From contig CM075102.1 of assembly GCA_037576195.1 (NCBI GenBank), positions 46,186,745-46,250,744 of the forward strand: a stretch of 64,000 bases of DNA, in the 5' to 3' direction. Both the position numbers and the translations under genes were made by a program. Below are positions 62,121 to 64,000 of this stretch, piece by piece (within the stretch, counting starts at the first letter, position 1; the number at the start of each line of letters is the position of its first letter). This DNA comes from Phytoseiulus persimilis (lineage: Eukaryota; Arthropoda; Arachnida; Mesostigmata; Phytoseiidae). The notes beneath the pieces were generated by a model. It was given only the letters and a program-made list of their open reading frames with translations. It had not been told where the DNA came from and did no database searches.

Positions 62121-62126
62121 TTTATT
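62121..62126 (-). terminator. Poly(A) signal AATAAA of ADPGK
   Basis: TTTATT on the plus strand, about 325 nt past the ADPGK stop codon on the minus strand. It leaves about 140 bp between the opposing poly(A) signals of LDB and ADPGK. Confidence 0.5.
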
Positions 62127-62451
62127 CTCATCAGAATAACGAAACAGCGTCAGCTGCTCAATGAAAAAGCTGTGGTCACTCAGTCGGAGGCGAATGTACT
62201 TCTCGATAGAGACCACCACAAAGATGCTACGAGCAGAGCAGACAAGCGATGTAACAGCTATATAAATAATTATATGGAATCGTACGAATCACAAAACACT
62301 AGGTCTTTTTACATATTCGTGCTTGAGGTCAAGTACCAGACGTCATGACAGCTACGGTCAAGTGGAATCGTCCTGATCGGCTCCCTGTTCGGGACCAAGA
62401 CGAGTCTCGATTTTCTCCAAGGCAGCTCATGTCTTCGATATGACCAAGATT

Positions 62452-64000
62452 TCATACTTGTAAGACAAGTCCAGCTGCGCTGACGTTGTCTCCCCCTCCG
62501 CCGGTTTGGAGAACTTCGGTGCATACTAGTACAGGAGCCACGCAGAACTCCACTTCGACATTCGACGCTTGTAGGACCTCGCTCCAGCATCGAACGGGCT
62601 CATCCGGGACGAAGGGGATGCGTTTCCGATCGGGACCATTCGTCGTCGTGAAAGAGTCGTCCATGATGATCTGAAATTCCAAAATACCCCGGAAATACTT
62701 CCGGAACTTTCTCTCGGTTCTCACATTCGTAAATCTACTGACTCTCATGAGTACATACTTTAGCTCGGTTGATATCGATGTCATGCGAGCCACACGTATG
62801 ACGATGTGCCGTCAAGGCGGATTTCGCCGCCGAAGCACGGGTGTTTCGCCATTCGAAAACCGGATGTTTCGGGTCCCGGACTACGCGGAGAATGGCTTGG
62901 AACGCCAGGGTGTGGATATGTATCCTGGACAATGGCCTCTCGTTCGGTTTCGAATCGTAAAGGTGGCTGTAACGAAAGGGGAATCAATGCCATGCAGCTC
63001 GCGCAAAGTGCGTGGCTTCATTTACGTTATGTGATATTGAGAAGCCGGAATCCAGCTCTGGACTGGAACTCACTCGAAAAGCTCACGAGTCTGATCGAGC
63101 ACTGTAGCCACTCGGGGATAGCTGTCAGAAACATATGAAATGTTGTCATATTTCAGCAATGAGTTCAGGTTCGCGAGCTCCTGTTCGTTCATTCCGAGCG
63201 ATTGCGATAAGGGGAAGACCTGGTGTATGATTCGTTTCATCAGGTCATGATCAACGAAAGAGCCCATTTCGAAATGGATAGCCGTCGCCGTCGGAATGTC
63301 TTGAAGTACGGTGAGCAGCCTCTCCATTGACGAGTCGAGTTGCCCTGCGAGGAGAATACCGTGGTACCAGGACTCCACTTGAAACTATCGACTGGCCAGA
63401 ACCCCGCGTGAAATTGATGCCATAAACGACGAGAGTAGCGAGGAAGCGTGGTCTTTCACCTTCGCGATATGGGAAATTGTCCATCACGTGAACTCCACCA
63501 AGGACGAAGAGCGAGGGCTGGAAATTCTGTAATTTGTCGTTGAATCCCTCCACCGACCGGAACCGTGGGTTGACGTGATCGTTATGAATGATGAACCTAA
63601 AGATAGAAGGGGTCAATGAGGAAAATATTCACTGAACCAATGCATGGAATGGCGTTCCTGGACTTCTCACAACCAGTCGCGTTGGTGAACGCTTCCGATT
63701 TGACATGGGCACTTGAGCGGATCGATGTTATCTCTAAGCTTGGATTGACCTATTAGCTCTCGGCGCTTGGTATTGTATGAATTTCTCGCCAGCCGCGTAT
63801 TCCAGCAGCATGTGATAGTCGTCTTCCGCGACTTCGGGTCCCGCAACAGTAACACCTTCGGGAAGACTCTTTCTGAGATCAGCGGACATATGACTCCCGA
63901 GTAGCACTTGAGCTCCTTCGAGAGCAAACCGAGCAGCCATCAACGGCGCGTTGCCACCGAGCGTCGAGCGCCACTGGGAGCTCGACTTCGCTTGCTGAAG
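62452..64000 (-). CDS. ADPGK: ADP-dependent glucokinase, 5' part beyond the window
   Basis: This sugar kinase phosphorylates glucose using ADP instead of ATP; in animals it is an ER-associated protein. Minus-strand exons are 64000-63750 (possibly starting at 63994 after a CTTCAG acceptor), 63596-63460, 63344-63074, 62966-62759 and 62670-62452. Phases agree and give 361 C-terminal residues out of about 490 in human. The visible segment begins near GGNAPL (human GGNAAL) and includes HMLLEYAAGE, APRANRFI, FVLGGVHVMD, HQVFPLSQSLGMNEQEL and LSRIHIHTLAF. It ends with APVLVCTEVLQTGGGGDNVSA, where Asp is the catalytic base of the GXGD motif. The protein stops 12 residues after that Asp, slightly shorter than human. 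The first visible intron uses a weak GTCAAT donor. The N-terminal signal or anchor segment and the start codon lie outside the window. Identity is secure. Confidence 0.94.

Overview
The window is metazoan genomic DNA, most likely from an arthropod. Genes have short GT-AG introns, many of about 100-130 bp, in roughly 50% GC sequence with wide spacers. The proteins are bilaterian housekeeping and developmental families. The eIF2-gamma keeps an arthropod-like cysteine knuckle. Compact genes and a GC near 50% would fit a parasitiform mite, but the species is an inference. I found no prokaryotic features, no CRISPR array and no intact virus.

Six genes are secure, each recognised from conserved residues with splice phases checked by hand. 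From left to right they are: eIF2-gamma (minus strand, 1379-3504, five exons, 470 aa); an insulin-degrading-enzyme-like M16 peptidase with an N-terminal membrane anchor (minus, 12481-19864, four exons, 1006 aa); a CWF19L1/Drn1 homologue (plus, 34429-35997, one exon, 522 aa); an AP-4 (TFAP4) bHLH-zipper factor (minus, 41087-42343, first exon not located); an LDB/Chip LIM-domain-binding cofactor (plus, 55783-60835, seven coding exons, 494 aa); and an ADP-dependent glucokinase (minus, 62452 to beyond the right edge, 361 C-terminal residues). LDB and ADPGK are convergent, with poly(A) signals about 140 bp apart.

The spaces between genes carry transposon debris and satellite-like repeats. Two short non-autonomous hAT-type elements can be delimited by inverted ends and 8-bp target-site duplications: 642-854, and 15929-16189 inside an IDE intron. 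A roughly 45-bp unit found once inside the first element is tandemly amplified at 5702-6045 and, in the opposite orientation, at 49067-49580. A degenerate 17-bp minisatellite with an inverted partner lies at 30797-31130. A 3' LINE remnant (about 47740-48560) and tRNA-like SINE fragments (about 31996 and 43321) are also visible.

Large stretches (6-12 kb, 20-34 kb, 37-41 kb, 48.6-55.7 kb) hold only open frames of the length expected by chance. I do not call genes there, but a few frames are recorded as weak candidates. The secure genes act in unrelated processes: translation initiation, proteolysis, spliceosome/intron turnover, two transcription regulators and glucose phosphorylation. I see no operon-like logic. 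The most interesting signals are the transposon-to-satellite link, the membrane-anchored insulysin, and a phase-preserving cassette exon in LDB.
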